A stretch of DNA of 26,216 bases from Nitrospiraceae bacterium UBA6905 (GTDB taxonomy: Bacteria; Nitrospirota; Thermodesulfovibrionia; Thermodesulfovibrionales; UBA6898). Below, piece after piece: positions 25,011-26,216 of the stretch (positions are counted from its first letter, which is position 1; each line of letters opens with the position of its first letter). A program made the position numbers and the translations under genes. The notes beneath the pieces were generated by a model that ran no database searches, had not been told where the DNA came from, and saw only the letters and a program-made list of their open reading frames with translations. Where the stretch lies: assembly GCA_002451165.1 (NCBI GenBank), contig DKBH01000061.1:7760-33975 (forward strand). Direction: 5' to 3'.

Positions 25011-25925
25011 ATGAAGAAGATATTGTTCCTGCTCAGTGTTCTCTCTGCTCTGTTCCTCTTTACCCACGTACCATCGGTATCGACCGATACGGGGTATGCG
25101 GGTGCGGAGTCGTGCAAGGGATGCCATGAAACGTATTATGACAGCTATTTGCAGACGCCGCATGCTAAGAAAGCTATTGCAGGGTCTCCTGCAGCGCAGT
25201 TCGGATGCGAGTCATGCCACGGTTCAGGCTCTGAGCATGTGTCAAAGGGGGGAGGCAAGGGAGTCGCCATCTTCAGCTTCGACAAAGAGATCGACGCCAA
25301 GGAACGATCAGCAAAATGCTTAACCTGTCATGAAGATGCTCAGCACTTGATTTTCTGGAACATGTCAAAACACAAGTCAAACGGCATTGCCTGCACGGAC
25401 TGCCACTCTCTGCATGCCGGCATCGGCAAAAGCCTGAAGCTTGGCCAACCGGACCTCTGCTTCGACTGTCACAAGGACATCCGCATGCAGACGAACAAGC
25501 AGTCCCATCATCCTGTCCGGGAAGGCAAGATCAAATGCACGGACTGCCATGACACCCATGGGACCTTCGGTGCCAAGATGCTCAGGGCTGATACGGTCAA
25601 CGAGCTGTGCTACATGTGCCATGCGGAAAAGCGCGGTCCCTTCCGCTTCGAACACCCGCCGGTTGAGGCGAACTGCCTGAACTGCCACGCGGTGCACGGG
25701 TCGAACCATAACAGCCTTCTGGTGCGTAAGACCCCCCAGCTCTGCCAGAGCTGCCACGAAGGCATCTCGTTCTCCTTTCACTCAAGCTCTCCGTTTACCA
25801 GGGCTGACAGCTTCGCCTCAAACCAGCCGAGCAACAAGATGATAGCCCGGGCCTGCCTGAACTGCCATACAAACATTCACGGCAGTAATGGTCCTTCAGA
25901 AAACGGCCAGAGATTCATTCGATAG
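25011..25925 (+). CDS. Exported decaheme c-type cytochrome, DmsE/MtrA/PioA family
   Basis: This 304-residue protein begins with a Sec signal peptide (MKKILFLLSVLSALFLF) and contains exactly ten CXXCH haem-binding motifs, the first at residues 35-39 (CKGCH) and the last CLNCH about 30 residues before the C-terminus. Size, haem count and early motif AESCKGCHETYYDSYLQTPHAK are those of the DmsE/MtrA/PioA group. These form an insulated haem wire through an outer-membrane barrel and move electrons between periplasm and outside. AAAGGAGG with a 6-nt spacer fixes the start. The next gene, 11 nt on, encodes the matching barrel. No extracellular MtrC-like cytochrome is visible before the window ends. 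Direction of electron flow (export or uptake) and the outer acceptor or donor cannot be told from this sequence. Confidence 0.95.
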   Translation: MKKILFLLSVLSALFLFTHVPSVSTDTGYAGAESCKGCHETYYDSYLQTPHAKKAIAGSPAAQFGCESCHGSGSEHVSKGGGKGVAIFSFDKEIDAKERSAKCLTCHEDAQHLIFWNMSKHKSNGIACTDCHSLHAGIGKSLKLGQPDLCFDCHKDIRMQTNKQSHHPVREGKIKCTDCHDTHGTFGAKMLRADTVNELCYMCHAEKRGPFRFEHPPVEANCLNCHAVHGSNHNSLLVRKTPQLCQSCHEGISFSFHSSSPFTRADSFASNQPSNKMIARACLNCHTNIHGSNGPSENGQRFIR

Positions 25926-25936
25926 GAGGGATGACG

Positions 25937-26216
25937 ATGATACAGAACATCAAGTTGCTCATACCTGCAGTGATCCTGGGGCTGGCACTCATCTCCCCTG
26001 CCTTTGCTGCCGAGGAAAAGAATCTTGAGGGTGAGGTCTCGGTTACGGGCGTGCTTGCCGACATCGACGGCAGCGAGGCGAAATTCAATGAATATCGCGA
26101 TGTCAACGACATGCTCTCGACCTCCTTTGGCCTGCGATATGACAATAACAGGTATTTCCTTAAGCTCGATGGCACGGTTGCCCGGGAAAAGGACTTCGGT
26201 CTTGCCGGCGGCCTCT
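25937..26216 (+). CDS. MtrB/PioB-family outer-membrane beta-barrel, 5' part
   Basis: The frame is open to the window edge, giving the first 93 residues. GGAGG at 25925-25929 overlaps the cytochrome stop and supports the ATG at 25937 (7-nt spacer) over the one at 25931. A signal peptide (IKLLIPAVILGLALISPAFA, cleavage before AEEKN) is followed by GEVSVTGVLADIDGSEAKF and NEYRDVNDMLS, typical of the start of MtrB/PioB barrels, then alternating strands (YDNNRYFLKLDGTVA). In this family the barrel sheaths the decaheme cytochrome. The visible part has no CXXC motif of the kind found near the N-terminus of Shewanella MtrB. Full-length members are much longer, so most of the gene lies outside. Confidence 0.88.
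   Translation, partial: MIQNIKLLIPAVILGLALISPAFAAEEKNLEGEVSVTGVLADIDGSEAKFNEYRDVNDMLSTSFGLRYDNNRYFLKLDGTVAREKDFGLAGGL

Noticed and set aside
1..26216. CRISPR array, insertion sequence, integrase, toxin-antitoxin or phage genes
   Set aside because: No regularly spaced identical repeats, terminal inverted repeats, transposase or integrase motifs were seen; the only regular repeat is the coding one in mlaD.

Overview
The window reads as a chromosomal segment of a Gram-negative, probably anaerobic or metal/sulfur-cycling bacterium. The 13 visible nuo genes in B-to-N order, unfused nuoC and nuoD, a formate-dehydrogenase-like NuoG, a reduced mlaEFD cluster and a DmsE/PioB-type decaheme porin-cytochrome pair would fit Nitrospirota (Thermodesulfovibrionia-like) or Desulfobacterota. 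This placement is inference from gene content; there is no rRNA or tRNA in the window to settle it.

Region 1 (1-13601, + strand) is an almost complete respiratory complex I operon: the 3' end of nuoB, then nuoC, D, E, F, G, H, I, J, K, L, M and N. Genes are separated by 0-31 nt or overlap as ATGA/TAATG, apart from a 72-nt nuoB-nuoC gap. Most annotated starts were chosen from Shine-Dalgarno spacing or family N-termini. All expected iron-sulfur ligands of NuoE, F, G and I are present. NuoG carries an extra [4Fe-4S] motif and a decayed formate-dehydrogenase active site.

Region 2 (13602-14716) is mostly non-coding. It holds one small exported protein of unknown function on the minus strand, flanked by about 300 nt (with a 9-bp direct-repeat pair) and about 350 nt.

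Region 3 (14717-24151, + strand) is a surface-glycan and envelope block. gmd and fcl turn GDP-mannose into GDP-L-fucose. manC and manB supply GDP-mannose. A WecA/MraY-family enzyme would start a lipid-linked glycan. An mlaEFD phospholipid-transport operon with its own good promoter sits between the two halves of the sugar-nucleotide pathway. Its MlaD has five exact-period 34-residue repeats after the MCE domain.

Region 4 (24152-26216) has a minus-strand HEAT-repeat protein, then a divergent + strand operon encoding an exported decaheme cytochrome and the first 93 residues of an MtrB/PioB-type outer-membrane barrel. These two would form a conduit carrying electrons across the outer membrane. 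The barrel gene runs off the window.

No CRISPR array, insertion sequence, phage gene, rRNA or tRNA was recognised. Most genes belong to known families; the less ordinary points are the NuoG architecture, the MlaD repeat rod, the mla insertion within the GDP-sugar genes, and the unknown exported protein.
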